Part shown: positions 11,893-24,775 of the stretch, piece by piece
Layout of the letters: each line of letters opens with the position of its first letter
How positions within the stretch are numbered: position 1 is the first letter of the stretch
From: Geosiphon pyriformis
Taxonomy: Eukaryota; Glomeromycota; Glomeromycetes; Archaeosporales; Geosiphonaceae
Direction: 5' to 3'
NCBI GenBank assembly: GCA_016748015.1
Contig: JAAOMT010000597.1
Location: forward strand, 571,176 to 635,175
Length of the DNA: 64,000 bases
The notes under the pieces: model-generated
What the model saw: only the letters and a program-made list of their open reading frames with translations
The model's database searches: none
Told to the model about the DNA's origin: nothing
Program-made: the position numbers and the translations under genes

Positions 11893-12835
11893 TGTTACAG
11901 ATAATTATTTAGGGCTGAAAACAAATAAAAAACCTGTAATTTGGTGCTTAATAGTTGGTATAGTTGATATTATCTAAAGGTTTTTGTGATCTAAAGGTTT
12001 TGTATCTAAAGGTTTTGTATCTGAAGGTTTTGGTTGAATTTTTTATATAATAAATAGAAATTCATTGGTTGTGTTAATAGCTTTTTGGAATAGTAATTCT
12101 ATTAATTTTTTTTTAGTGTAATAGCCAGTTTATTTTGGCAGTCATGCCTTTCTGGTAAGCTATCTGTAAATTTTTTAAACTTTATACTCTTTTTTTGTGA
12201 TTTTTTACTAGGCTATTTTTGATTTCAATTATTCAGTACTTAATTTTTTTTTAATTAGTTAGTAAATTAACAAACAACAAAGAAATGAAAGAAATAAACA
12301 AAATTAAAAAAAAAAAATAAGAATTAGTATTTTATCAATAGCTGTAATCAAAAGCTATTGTTCTATTGTAGTTAAGTATTGGCAATTATTAATATGAATT
12401 GTTGATAGCAAAAAAATGGATTGCAATAGTAATAAATATTTTTATTAATATTTGATATTCTTATTTTAAATTATAGAATACTATCATATAAAAAGAAAAA
12501 TATAGAATTAGAACTGAAGGTTCTAAACTAAGAATTTTGTTTTTTTTGTTTCTAATATTATTGCTATATATACATAAATTTTATTATATGAAATTTCTTA
12601 AATTTCTCAATTTTTTAGTCAGAAATCTTGAAATTCCTGGAATTTTGTAATTCCTCAAGAAAAATTTGGAAATTTTGAAATTCTGCAATTCCTCATATAG
12701 AAATTCTATAATTTTGAAATCCTACAATTTCTTTAAGAGAAATTCTAGAATTTCACTTTTACTATGTCTATTCTGATTGGTTAATTTATGTATTAATATA
12801 TACTTTTTATATTATATAAGTAACATTATTTTTTT
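11893..12835 (-). mobile_element. LTR2, Ty3/gypsy LTR of the same family
   Basis: This 943-bp LTR starts TGTTACAG and ends AAGTAACA, intact TG...CA termini with a short inverted repeat. It is colinear with LTR1 and the solo LTRs. On the minus strand its upstream side (12836 onward) is the 3' end of a second pol copy with a pyrimidine run matching the polypurine tract, so it acts as 3' LTR of that copy. Its other side enters the dUTPase-like domain of element 1 within about 10 bp, leaving no primer-binding site, gag or protease. It therefore fits as the end of an element nested in element 1. Confidence 0.85.
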
Positions 12836-14215
12836 CTTTTAATATTAAGTTCTGTCAAAATCTTATATATTTCTTAACTTTCCATCTTTAATTAATTCTT
12901 GAACTTCTTTTTCGAAAATTACTTGGGTTATTTTGATTTGTAATTTTTCAAATTGGGCATTGGTTATTTTATCCAATTGGTTAATAGTAACTGTATCTAT
13001 TACTGGATTAAGTAGTATTGTTGGTTGATTTTAAAATCTTACATGTAACCAATATAATTTATGCCTATGTAAACAAATTGTTCTTCCCCACAAATTGTTT
13101 CAATTGTTGTAATATTGTTGTGTTAAATAATCATTTTGTTTTGTCAGTATACAAGTTTTGAATATTCAGATTTTGTCTTAAGTAATAATAATAAAAGTTT
13201 CTTGAAAATTGTTGTATTCACCAATTTCAAGTTTTTTTATCAATTTTTGATATAGTATAACTGTTTTTGATAGTTCTATTGGCAATTTTACTTTTGCTAT
13301 TATCTTGTCTATGGTGTTTTCCAGTTTTTTATGCACTTTGTATTGGGTTTTTTTTTATTCTCTTTGTACTAAATAGTTTGTTAGTTGATTGTGATTTCTA
13401 TGTTTTGTTGTTAAATTAGTTGGAATAGTTGTTGTACAAGTGAATAGATATCATCAGTAATTTTCATTTTTTATTTGTTGCTTTTGTTGCATATACTGTG
13501 TTTTTATATATTATTCCAGTTTGATTAATTTGATATGTTTGTATCAATAATTATAATTGGTTTTAAATCTCATGGAATTTTATCTGGTTGAACTAGTATT
13601 ATTATATTTCTAGTTATAGAATATTACTGGTAAATAATAATACTATTTTGTAATATGGTTTCAGTCAATTTCTATGTGCTGTTTTAGCTAAGATTTTGTT
13701 GTTTTATCTTAGTTTATAAGCTTTATTTCCTAGAATTTTTTCAATGTAGAATGGTTCATCTCATTTGAAGTCAAATTTTTTACTCTATTGTTTTTTTGCT
13801 TTAATATAATGTAAGAGTACTTTATTTTCAATCTTAAATTCAACTGGTTTGTTTAGTAGTTAGTAATTATGCTGTTTTTTTTGTTTTTTTATAACTTTTG
13901 TATATTTTTAGCTGCTTTTCATTTTTTGTTTTTTAAAGTTTCTATTAAGTTATATGTTTTTTTAGCAATGTTTTTCGAAAGTTGTCTTCTGTTATTGGTT
14001 CAGTTGGATATGTATTGACTTCTATTTCAACTGGTAATATTGCTGTTTTATCATAAACAAGTTTAAATAGTATTGCTTGTATAGTATCTTGCTTTATTGT
14101 TCAATAAGCAAATAGTACTAATAATATAAACAGATCTTATTTGTCTTGGTTTTTTTGACTAATTTTGGCAATTGCTTCACATAATATTTTGTTAAATCTT
14201 TTAACTAAACTATTT
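12836..14215 (-). pseudogene. Second Ty3/gypsy pol copy, 3' part only (integrase C-terminus)
   Basis: This stretch repeats 7630-9045 at the DNA level. Clear shared blocks are the polypurine tract, the region with GTAATATGGTTTCA, and the integrase C-terminal coding block. Similarity ends abruptly near 14215, about where element 1 continues into the integrase core, so the copy is truncated. It is independently decayed. With LTR2 it is the remnant of an element inserted into element 1. Confidence 0.8.
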
Positions 14216-17040
14216 GTTATTTTTAATTATTTTATTTATATTAATTAATAAAATTTTAATAAAAAAGATTTTCTTATTATTAAAACAACTAAACAAAATA
14301 TCTTAACAACATTTTATTAAATATTAATAATAAAAAGCTGTTTTTAGTAGTTTTTAAAACATTTTTTTTTATTTTTGATTAATAGTTTTTCTTTAATCAG
14401 TTTTTTTTTAAGAAATACATTAGAATTAGTTCTAATATTGTTTTTATTTCTTTTAAAAGTTTTAAAATTTCAATAATAGACTAATTAATAAGTTAGTTTT
14501 TTTTGTTTTTATTATTACTTTTATTCTTTACAAATATTGTTTCTAATAATATCTAAGAAACAATATCTAATTATTAAAATCTTTTAAATAAATAGTTTTT
14601 ATTTTAATATTTAATATTATATTTAAGATCAAATTAGACTTAATTAATTCTTTGTTCAAGTTGTTATTTGGTTTTATTAAACTCAAATCAGTTTTGAAAA
14701 ACAATATTAAATTGTTTTATATGAACTTTGCTTTTAAGTTTTTTTTAATTACTGCTATTAAAGTTGTAATTAGTAATTTTTTTTTGATTACACTTAAGAT
14801 TACAAAATATTTTGTGGTAGTTTCTGGTTTTTTTTTATTTTATTGTATTTTATAATGTTTTTTTTAATTCATTTTTAAATAATATTAAAAATGTTTTTGG
14901 TATTTTTGTTATTGTTATTTTAAATAAATTAAAGTTTATTGGCTTATAATAAAATATTGTTGTTTATTTTAAAACTTTTTTTTTGCTGTTGTTGTTTTTA
15001 ATAACTAGTTTATACAAATAAAAAAATAATATTAGAATTTTTTTGCTTAATTAAAAAGAAATTATTATCTTAAAAGATACTTTTAAAACCAAGTTAATTA
15101 ATTTTTTTTTGATTATATTGTTTTTGAAATCAATAATTTAATTTTTTAAATTAATAGTTATACTTGTTTTATTTTTTGCTTTCTTGATTTTTATTATTAT
15201 TAATGCTTTATTATTATAATTTTTGATTTATTAAAAACTTTAAATTTTACTATATTAAAAATTAATACTTTATATAAATATTGTATTTAATAATAAATTT
15301 TTAAATATTATTATTGCTACAAATATCAAAATTTAAATTATTTATCTAAAGATTGCAAAATATTACTGTTTTTTTTCTTAGACTATTTGTTAAGTTTGTT
15401 ATTAACTTTAGGTTTTTTGTGTTATTATTTGTTAATAAAAAAATTTTATAATAAAGCTTTTGTTTTTTAACTTTTCTTTTTGCTATCTTTTTGGTTCTTT
15501 TTTGTTTTGTTTTTTTGACCGTTTTTGTTGCTAATTTTGAGTTCAAATTTAAATTAAATTTTTTTAAATTTATTATTAAATTAATTAGTTTTTTGGTTAT
15601 TTTTTTTTTTATTAAGAATATATATAAAAGTTACAAAATAAAAAAAGACTTGTTTATTATGTTAAATATTTTTAAAAACTTTGCTAATTTTATACTAAAA
15701 TAAATAATAACAAAATTAATACTATTAAAGTATTTTCTTTAAATAAAAACACTTTTAAATATTTGATTACTTTATAACAAATATATAATTCTAATATTAA
15801 GAATAATAATAAAAAGACCAAACTGTTTTTTAGTGATTTTATTTTTAATATTCAAAATTTAAATAGTTTTATTAAAAGACTTAATAAATTGAGTTTATTT
15901 TGAGTCTTTTTTAATTTAACTTAGTTAATATTTTAACTGATTTAAGTAATTTGTTATATGTAAAAAGCCCATAATATATATTTAATTTAAGTTATTTATA
16001 TTATTATATTGTATTAAATAATATTTAAATATGTTTTATTAAAATATAATAAAAAAATACTTAAAAAATAGTGTAAATAATTTTTTATATTAATAAAAGC
16101 AATTTACAAACCCAATTTTTATTTAAATAAATTTATTAATTTTTAATATTATATTTATTATTTAAAATAATAATTATTAAAATACTTAATATTTATTTAT
16201 ATTAAACATATATTATTTATTATAATATAAAATATATTATAGAATTTTAATTAAAAATAAAATATAATCAAAAATATATAAAAACAAAAATAAATAATTA
16301 GTATTAATTAAATAAAAATATTTATATTAAATTTATTATAAATTAAAATATAAATAAAAAAGTAAAATTTTTAAATAATAATAATATAATAAAAAATATA
16401 TAAGATAATAATTACCTAATTTAATTAATAAAAATAAAAAATAAAAATAAATAATTACAATAAAAAAATATTTAAAAATTATTAATAATAATATCATATA
16501 ATAAAAATTAAACAAATTAAAAATTTTTATTTTATTTTAACAAATAAAATCTAATATTTAATATAATACAACAATTTAATATGCTAATTAAATATAATTT
16601 ACATATTTTTATATGTAATCAGCTATTTAAATCAATTAAAATTATATTATACAATTATATTAACCAAAACATTATTATTCAATCCAAAAAAAAAACATTT
16701 TTTTAAATTAAAACTTATAATATAATTTTTTATAATTCTAAACAACTATACTACTTTATTTGATAAAATAACCATAAAATTATATGCTAAAATAGATATT
16801 GAATTATTATTTAATAACAAGTTTTTTTTATATTAACTTTAAACTTAAAATTAAATAATTAAATATGTTTTTTATAATTAATAATTAAACTATAAACTAA
16901 TTTAATTAACTTTAAAATATTAGTTTTATATTAATAAAAGCAAAGCTAGTTTTTATAAACCAGTTTTTAAAATAAAATTTTTGTATAAACTATATACAAA
17001 TTATTGTTTTTAATACATAGTATTTTTTTATTTTATTTAT
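14216..17040. other. AT-rich decayed DNA, no gene recognised
   Basis: Extremely AT-rich. Short open stretches (for example 14652-14855 and 15491-15703 on the plus strand) encode Phe/Ile/Lys/Asn-rich sequence with no motif I recognise. The phenylalanine excess is what C-to-T decay of serine and leucine codons would give, so parts may be dead transposon coding sequence. No feature is called. Confidence 0.6.
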
Positions 17041-17154
17041 TAACGAATATAGCCCAACCAAAATCTAGAATAAGTTACAAAGAAAAGTAGCCAACTAAAC
17101 ATGGTTCACACATTTACTACATGTAACTGACCACTCGAGCCAATCAAGGCAACA

Positions 17155-20100
17155 CTATGCACTTATCAAAACACTAACCCTATAAACAGCACCAGACAAA
17201 AACAAGAACCTACTCCTAAAACTGAAACCGACATCAAGAGAATTTAGCACACCAATAAGGTAGACCGTGCCAGCTGAGAGAGGCAGGGCACCCACACCAA
17301 GAGCACCGACCACAACAACATCATCACCAATCAAACCATTCCTCTCCATGTCAGATCTGAACTAAGTCCTAAAGAGCCAGAGGTTTGTCCTATAATTCTC
17401 AGCCAAATGATGGACGAAATCTACCACCACAATGACTGCTTTCTTCTTGCCACCAAGAGAAGCAGTAGTCTCATCCATCCAACTCTTGAGAACAAATCTC
17501 TTGCAAAAAACTGAATACAATTTAACATTAGACACCCCCAGAGAGAGATCTTGCAGTACAAAAGACGGCGACAGTAGATTAGGACCCATCAGAGTCCTTC
17601 ACAAACCACCAAAATCACCCAAAATATCTGATCGCACAAAAGCATCCTTAACACAAGTAAAACCATAATCAGGGAGTTCCACATTACCACAAAACAGACA
17701 AGATACACCAGGATAATCCTTATTATACAACCTTTTTTGAACAGCAACAGGCAACCTGAAATGAACAGCTTTTATAAAGTACATACGAAGAGCAGTAGTG
17801 GCTCAACACGTACTTTCAGAGAGCATATGAGAGTCAGGGTGCCAAACTAGAGCAGTACTATTCCAATTGACAACCAGACCAAACAAACAAGACACAATCC
17901 CTTGGCCGGAACCCACCTCCAACTGAAACTTGCAAATAGAACGAAAAATGTCACGTACAAAATGGCGGGCATTACTGGAAATTGGCTTGCCATCAGCAAC
18001 CACATATCTACAATTAATCCTGGCAGAGAGAGAGATCCCAGAATGCACAGCCTGTTTAGCAAGAACATTAGCCAAAACATTACCAGCGATGCCAGCATGA
18101 CCTTTGATCTTAATCCAGCGAACAGTCAGATCTTTGAATTTAATCAAATTAACCACATGGCACCTTTCTATCCAGCAACTATTGCGACAATCCGGCTGTA
18201 ACAGACCCAATTCAGCCACACATGCATCAATAGCCGCTTGATTATCCATGTGCAAAGTCACTAAAACAGAGACAGGAACGCACTCCAGAGCCAAGGCAAC
18301 AGCCTGTAATTCAGCCAGGGTCAAAGACAGCACACCATGTACCTCCACTCCTAAATCTTTGTTCAAGCCAAGAAAATAAACAGCAGCACCACACACCACC
18401 TGAAACATACCCAAATTTCTAAGAGAACTGTCAGTATAAACATCAATCTCATTAGCCCACAATCCATGAATTTCCTCATAAATGTCAGCAAAAGATGTCG
18501 AATCCAAAACACTAGCACAGACAGAAGCTAAACCCGCAGGAGGGGGAGCATACAAACAATTATTCAAGTAAGCAGAGGCCTTCAAAAACCATAAAGGCAT
18601 GGGACCTCTAGAACCAAGTCTTTTCCATCAGCAAAACATATGCCAACTAACAATAGAACCATTTTTGTCCAGAAGTTGGTCATCATATGCCACACCAGCA
18701 ATTTTTAAGGAGCAAACCACACTGAAATACAAGGGATCACCCAATACTAATGACATTGGAAAATGGCCAGGAGAGCGAAAGGCACAGGAAAGCCTGTTAT
18801 CCAAAGACAGCTTGTTGTCAAGGAATATATGAACCACACCCACTAGAAAATTGTTTGAAGTGTTCACTCTTAGCTTAACAGAATATTGCAGAGGATTCAA
18901 CAGAGCCCAGCACAAAACCTGCAAATCCAAAATTTGATGTTCAAACAGTCAGCCAAGAATTCCAGAAGAATTCGCAAACTGCACAATGGAAGCTGTCTTG
19001 TATTCAGCCTGCAACTGTTCAAAAGATTTCAGCCCATAAAGAGAGGGGTGGTGCAACATCTCATTGAAAAAATCTCTCGGCAAATTGGCTTTCGACTTAA
19101 GACCCCTCCTAATTAGAACGTCCCATTTTAGACAAACAGCTTTGGAAACAAAACTAAACTGCATTCGATAACTGACTATGGGCTGCAAAACAGCTGAAAC
19201 CAGATAAGAGAATTGTTTATCAGAGACAGCCTTCTGGAGAACCATATTTGAGAAGAACTTAATATCTGAATTGGCTTTGGTAAGACTCGGCTTAGACAAA
19301 CCATTGGTGAACAAAAAAATACCCAAATATCGATGACTCACACCAAGATTGGCAACAGTGATAGCCTGGCCATTGATGGATAAAACAGAAACCCCCACTC
19401 TTTTGTTGATAGAAATGGCAACCGTCTTCTTGTTGTTTATGTTAATGTTATTGATAAAGAAAAACTTGCTGGCCACATTAAGAATGTGCTGTGTAGAGGC
19501 TTGCCCATTTCCCACCCAAATAGTGTTATCGACAAAGGCACCAGCTGCAAAAAAAGAGGTCATACCCCCACTAGTCTCAATCCTTCCAGTCTTCGACACA
19601 AAGTTCAAATTGATCCGATAACCACACAAATGATCTTGTCTTGCAACTTCACATAACAAAGGGTCATAAAAAATTCTCCATAGAAGAGATGAGAAAACTT
19701 CACCCTAAACCATCAAGAACTTTGTATCCATCAGAAAGGCCAAAATCTGTCATGACTCTGTTGAAGTGACTGTTGTGAATGTTGCCAAAAAACTTGATAA
19801 ACTTGCTGCACATTTTGATATGGCATAAACTAGCTTCTAAATGAGACCAACCAACAGAGTCATATGCTTTGTGCATGTCTTGAAGAACTAACCAAAGTTC
19901 GCAGCCTTTTTCCAAAGCATCCTCCACAATTGAACCCACAGCTGAAATTGGTGACTGAGTAGAAGTGCCTTTGAGGACAGAAAAGTTGTTACCACGGAAG
20001 ACATCAAACCTACTACAAGCAAGAGAGATCCTGTCTGAGAGAACTTTTGACAGAATCTTCCTGGCCGTCTTAATCAATGCAATAGGTCATGTATTCGACA

Positions 20101-21836
20101 AAACACCATCCCAATCATAAGGCTAAAGAATCATGGACACCCAGACCTCTTTCCAATGGACCGGAACATTACTAAAACGCAAACAAGAGTTCAGCAAAGA
20201 CAACAAACACTCCAAAACCAAACAGCCAGTGTGTTTCCAAAGTTCATTGGTAATACCAGACAAACCAGCAGCTTTGCCATTAGGAAGATTGCTTATAACC
20301 GAAGACATCTTACACATGGTAATATCACACATAACCAGACTGAAGGTGCTATCATTAACATGAACCAAAAGGGCATATTGTTGTGCTCAGGGATCAGACA
20401 AGGCAGGAAGAGCATTCCGCTTTCTGGTTCAATTAATTATGATGTCATTAACTTTAAGCCTCATTTCGTCAGGTTCTAAAATAAGAGAATCACCAACAAC
20501 CAAATAGTCTAGAATGACTTTGTGAAAGAGCCGCTCCAAGATGCTCCAAATCATCTCATCTTTGTCCATTTCGAACTTTCCCATATGCTTATCAATTGCA
20601 TCTCTGATAGCAGATTTTTTGGCCACCTCAGATTCACAATATTTTGGACTTTCTATATTGTTTTCTAACCTTTGAAAGATGACTTATCAAGCCAGCAGAA
20701 CCCACACCATCCCTGATCATACTAAAAACTTTGGAAGCTTTGGAAGGGTCAACCTTAAGCCAAATGTCAGCCAGACGATCAAAGCCCAAAGTATCATCCT
20801 ATCTCAGCACTTTCAATAACTTGGCAACCAAAAGCTCCAACCTGAAAAATTTAGAAAAGAGTTTATTCTTAGCACAATCAAATTCACTATACTAATGTCT
20901 CGAAAAATTTTTTTCAGCAGAAACAGTCATGGCATCAGCTAGCATCCCCCACATTCCATCCAAGTTGCCACCATCCTCAGCCATCTTGAACCTATCCAGA
21001 GAACCCAAAAGCACACACTCAGAGAGGTCCTTAAAATGTGCCCATTTTTTTTCATCAGCATTCTTAATCTTAAACTTCTAGTGATCTTTATTAGCATGCT
21101 TGCAGATGCTGTTTAAACAAGTATCCAGAAGACCATCCAACCCAATAGACATTAACACAGCCAAGTAATCCATGTCAAAAAATTCCAAGACAGAACTAAC
21201 ATTACGATCCACAACCACTGAAATCAAAGAGTTACTAACTAGAATGTAATCCAAAACCTTGCTAACGCCTCTTGAATTGTTCCAAGTAGAAATCCTAGCT
21301 AAAGAGTGACCACCAAAAACATTAACTAAACCCAAACCTAAACATTTCCTAAGACTTGCCCCCTTGACTGAATTGTCTTCATTGAAGTCCCCATCTAAAA
21401 CAACAAAAGAACTCCTGTTGACAGTATCAGCAATGAATGAATTAATAACAGAAGCCTAAGCAAAACGGTCACCACCAGACACACAGACATAAAGCCCAAT
21501 GACAGACACAGAAAGCTTGTTCTTGAACAAAAGGCAAATTGAAAAAACCCTGCCCTTTACCTTCTCAACTTTGAAAACATGACGAGCCAGAGAATCATTC
21601 ACAAAAATAGCCACACCAGCCCCACGAAACCCAACATCCAGACCAGACATAAAAACCTGGACACTCTCAAACCTTTTCATGATCCATGGTTGTAAACCGG
21701 AACACAACTTGGTTTCTGTAACAATCGAGATCAAACTACCAGATTCCTTATGCCAGTGATAAATGTCCTCCTGCTTTGCAGGATTGTTCATTCTCCTAAC
21801 ATTACATGTGGCAATTTTCCAAATAAAACTGGTCAT
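17155..21836 (-). pseudogene. LINE copy 2 ORF2 polyprotein (endonuclease, RT, RNase H), broken
   Basis: ORF2 starts at ATG 21836, overlapping the ORF1 stop. The endonuclease piece 21875-21456 contains ATCNVRRMNNPAK and VTETKL; 21335-21078 contains IDY-like LDYILVS and FDMDYLAV, where the catalytic His of the SDH-type motif is Tyr. The RT is spread over 20368-20123 (NGKAAGLSGITNELWKH), 20077-19700 (QDMHKAYDSVGW) and 19659-18949 (AFVDNTIWVG, Asp to Asn). RNase H is open at 18600-17803 with VYTDSSL, AELQA and HMDNQA; the final GNxxAD motif reads GNVLAN. A zinc finger with His changed to Tyr lies in 17784-17599. The C-terminal tail ends at 17155. Breaks are stops and small frameshifts. Confidence 0.88.
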
Positions 21837-24652
21837 TGTGATGAAGAGATAACTAAAGAACCCGAGCCAGCACATAACTGATCCAACTTAGCCAAAATCA
21901 AACCAATGGAGATGTCGAGGACAACCAGCTTTGATTCCAGACCACCAACTTTGGAAGTTAGGACTTTGGAACTACTCAGACCCAATAGCGAACTGGTAAC
22001 ACCTGGAGAGAAAGAAGTAGGCTGGATAAAAGGATCATCAACTGCCATGTCAAAATCCAAGTCAGAGTTTGCAACCACAAGAGGAACAGAGGTTGGGGAC
22101 TGAGGAACTACCACAGAAGGAGCCAATTGAGAGGAAGGCACCAAGGGTGCCAAACTAATATTGTCAAGACAAGAAAGAATGTTCGAAATTTGTTCAGACA
22201 AAAGCTTTACAGAGCGTTCCAGAAGCACTAAGTGAGCACTCAAAGGAGAATTGACCACAGATAGAGGGGGAAGTACTCCACCCAAACTCAAATCACTGGA
22301 AAGTGGGGAACTAGAACCAGAACCAGCACGAAAACTATGAGAGACTGAAGCAACTGAGACTACTTGAGCCCAAGATTTGCCACCAAAGGCAACAGGACGA
22401 GAGATTGGCACATTTTTTTTTGCATACAATTTGGCCAGCTAGAGATAAGTATCAGAGTTGGTAGGCCTTATAAAAAACTTTGAAGATTTGAAAGCTGATG
22501 CAACCTCAGCATCACATTCCAAGGCAGAATGACCAAACTTCCCACACTATTCATAGCGAACCAAATCCAGCCTAGCCCATGAGAGTTTCACACCACCAAG
22601 GATCGGTTCTGTGTGAAAAGTTGACTCCAAAACCTCATCAGAATCAAAACACACAACAGCACAGTGGACCCTATTACCAGTCTCCAATGACCAATTTATG
22701 ACACAAGTTTTTCCACCAGCCCCTTCAAGAAGATCCCCAAGATTATGAGCAGTAGTTCCCACTGGCAAAGTAAACAAAAGTGCCCTGAACTGGTCCCTAG
22801 ATGCCCAAGTTTCACAGTTGCCTACCACCATAGTCACACGAACCGAGTTTTTACCAATCAGGAAAGACCACCTAACAGCCAAAGACACAGCCTGTTCCAA
22901 TTCGGCGAATTCCACCATAGTCTTTTGCCATAAACCAATTAACTGGATTTTGATCGACTTAATTTCTCCAAACTCGGATACTGTGGCAACAATTATTTCC
23001 TTTGGCATGTCCATGGGAATTTCCTTGATGACTACGGCCCGATCTGAACAAACTCCTTGTCTTTTGAGATCGCTATTTATGATGTTACAGGTGATTATTT
23101 GGGGTCTCAAATTAAATAACAAACCCATAACTTGGTGCTCAATTGATATAATGTTATTGGTAATATCTAAAGATATTGTTATCTGAAGGTTTTGGTTGAG
23201 TCCTTTGTATAATGAACAGAGATTCAATAAGGTTGATAGTGGTTGTATTCTCAAGTTGTTTTCCCAATTTCTTTTTCAGCTTGGTGGCTGGATTTATTCT
23301 GGCAGTCGTGCCCTTCTGGTAAGCTATCCGATAATATATAATTCTACCCTTATTTCTGGGTTTTTTACCAGGCTATCCGTGACGTCAATAACTCAGCACT
23401 TAATCCTTTTAATCAATTTAATGAACAACAAAAGAAAATAAAATAAAATAAAGAAAATAAAAGAAAATAAAGAAATAAGAAAATAAAATAAGAAATAAGT
23501 GTCCTGTCAATAGCTGTGATCAAGAGCTATTGTGCCAGCAGGTTAAGTAGTGGATAATAACATAGATTTGAAGATAATGGATAATTTCATTAATATGAGA
23601 GCAATTTCACTTCAAGTTATAATATTTTATCTTTTGAAGGAAGAGTATTTAATAATTATGATTTTGCGAGTTTAATTAATTCTATGAGTCTAATTGACTC
23701 TGCAAATCAATTGATTCTAAGTCCCCTTGACTAATTTTCTAACTTCTGATACTACTGCTATATATACGTATTTGAGATTCCTCAATTCCTCAATTTTTCA
23801 TGTCAGGAATCCTAGAATTCCTGGAATTCTGCAATTCCTTTGAGAGAAATCCTGGAATTCTGGAATCCTGTGATTCCTTGTGTGAAAATCCTGCAATTCC
23901 TCTGAGAGAAATCCTGGAATTTCACATTTACTACGTCTACCTATGATTGGCTAATTTATATGCTAATATACTTTCTATATTTTATGAGTAACAATGACAA
24001 TCCCTTTTTTTTCGGCCAATGACGCAGCTTTCCTTATGCTCTCCTCAGATGTAAATGTTGATCGGATGATCCCCTCAAATTTTGAGGGGATAGTGGCCCC
24101 CCCAAAACCATTGATTTTTGAAAAAATCTTCCTGATTAATTGAGTTTTTGCCATCACCGATTTGTCTTCAACAGCTGAAAGATTGATATCCAAGGCAAAA
24201 AATTTTTTAGCTGCCACCTCTACAGGAGTTTTGACAATTTTGGGATCAATCTAGATCTTATTCAAAAGAATTTTTTTCATAAGGGGGGGTGAAAGGGGCT
24301 TCACCTCTTCATCTATCTCAAAGTCAGGAGAACCAATAGGAGAACCAAAATTCGCACTAGTATTCACATGTTTAGCCTTAGGAGTATTAACAGCTGATTC
24401 CAAGAGAGAACCATCAAAACCACCAGACATACTGACATTCTTATCATCACTAGAAAGACTTTCTACATTGGAGTATACACTAGCACTAGAACCAGATTTC
24501 AAAAAAATATCTTTTTTATCACCAGAGTGTTTAATATTACCAAGAGAAGTCTTCTTTTTTTGTGAAAAAGAACCACTGGCAGGACCATGAAACACACCCT
24601 TAGAAGCCTTTTTACTAGACATGCCGCCACTAGAAGCAGCCTTTGAATCCAT
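21833..24652 (-). pseudogene. LINE copy 2 ORF1 (RRM-like domains plus CCHC knuckle), split by a solo LTR
   Basis: The open N-terminal piece (24652-24251) is Ser/Lys-rich and probably disordered. A TAG near 24252 separates it from a block with ALDINLSAVEDKS and INGFGGATIPSKFEG. After the LTR the frame continues with an RRM-like fold (VVIKEIPMD as RNP2-like strand, WQKTMVEFAE as RNP1-like strand), a second RRM-like part (RALLFTLPVGTTAH to CAVVCFDSDE), and a knuckle CGKFGHSALEC near 22545-22510. There the first Cys is Tyr and a TAG stands between. The tail 22429-21833 is Ser/Pro-rich. The product would coat element RNA. LTR insertion, stops and the lost Cys make it non-functional. Confidence 0.85.
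23083..23993 (-). mobile_element. Solo LTR A (Ty3/gypsy family), inserted in LINE copy 2 ORF1
   Basis: This 911-bp LTR starts TGTTACAG and ends GAGTAACA, flanked by the 4-bp direct repeat ATGA (23079-23082 and 23994-23997). It is the least decayed LTR in the window. Read on the minus strand it has a U3-like start with two copies of a 31-bp repeat (plus-strand 23829-23859 and 23891-23921), a TATA run at about 23758-23766, and a long purine-rich tract (plus-strand 23428-23500). No internal region is attached, so it is probably a recombination product. Deleting the LTR and one ATGA rejoins the ORF1 frame exactly (GIV/INSDLK). Confidence 0.92.
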
Positions 24653-24775
24653 GACAAAAGGGTTATTAGTTAAAGAAATATTGATATAATACTAATAAAA
24701 GAAAAATAAAAACTTCTTCTTCAGAAAATAATTCGTTGGAGTTTTCTGGGAGTAAAAGAGAAAAAAGTTTTTTTT

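Larger units (their letters stand above)
17041..24775 (-). mobile_element. LINE copy 2, near full length, interrupted by a solo LTR
   Basis: The minus-strand element runs from a 5' UTR near 24775 through ORF1 (start 24652) and ORF2 (start 21836, end 17155) to a 3' UTR and an A/T-rich tail near 17041. A 911-bp solo LTR lies inside ORF1 (23083-23993). ORF1 and ORF2 resemble copy 1 more than copy 3. It keeps moderate GC content and reads clearly, so it is relatively young, though dead. The length without the LTR is about 6.8 kb. Confidence 0.9.

Noticed and set aside
14652-15703. Phe/Leu-rich ORFs that look like membrane proteins
   Set aside because: Composition follows from AT-rich DNA. No start context, conserved motif or neighbour supports a gene.
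17902-20479. Plus-strand ORFs of 77-107 codons inside LINE copy 2
   Set aside because: They are antisense frames of ORF2 (RT and RNase H) and do not resemble any family.
23795-23925. GAATTCC repeats as heat-shock elements
   Set aside because: GAA and TTC words occur, but the regular alternating 5-bp spacing of heat-shock elements is not maintained.
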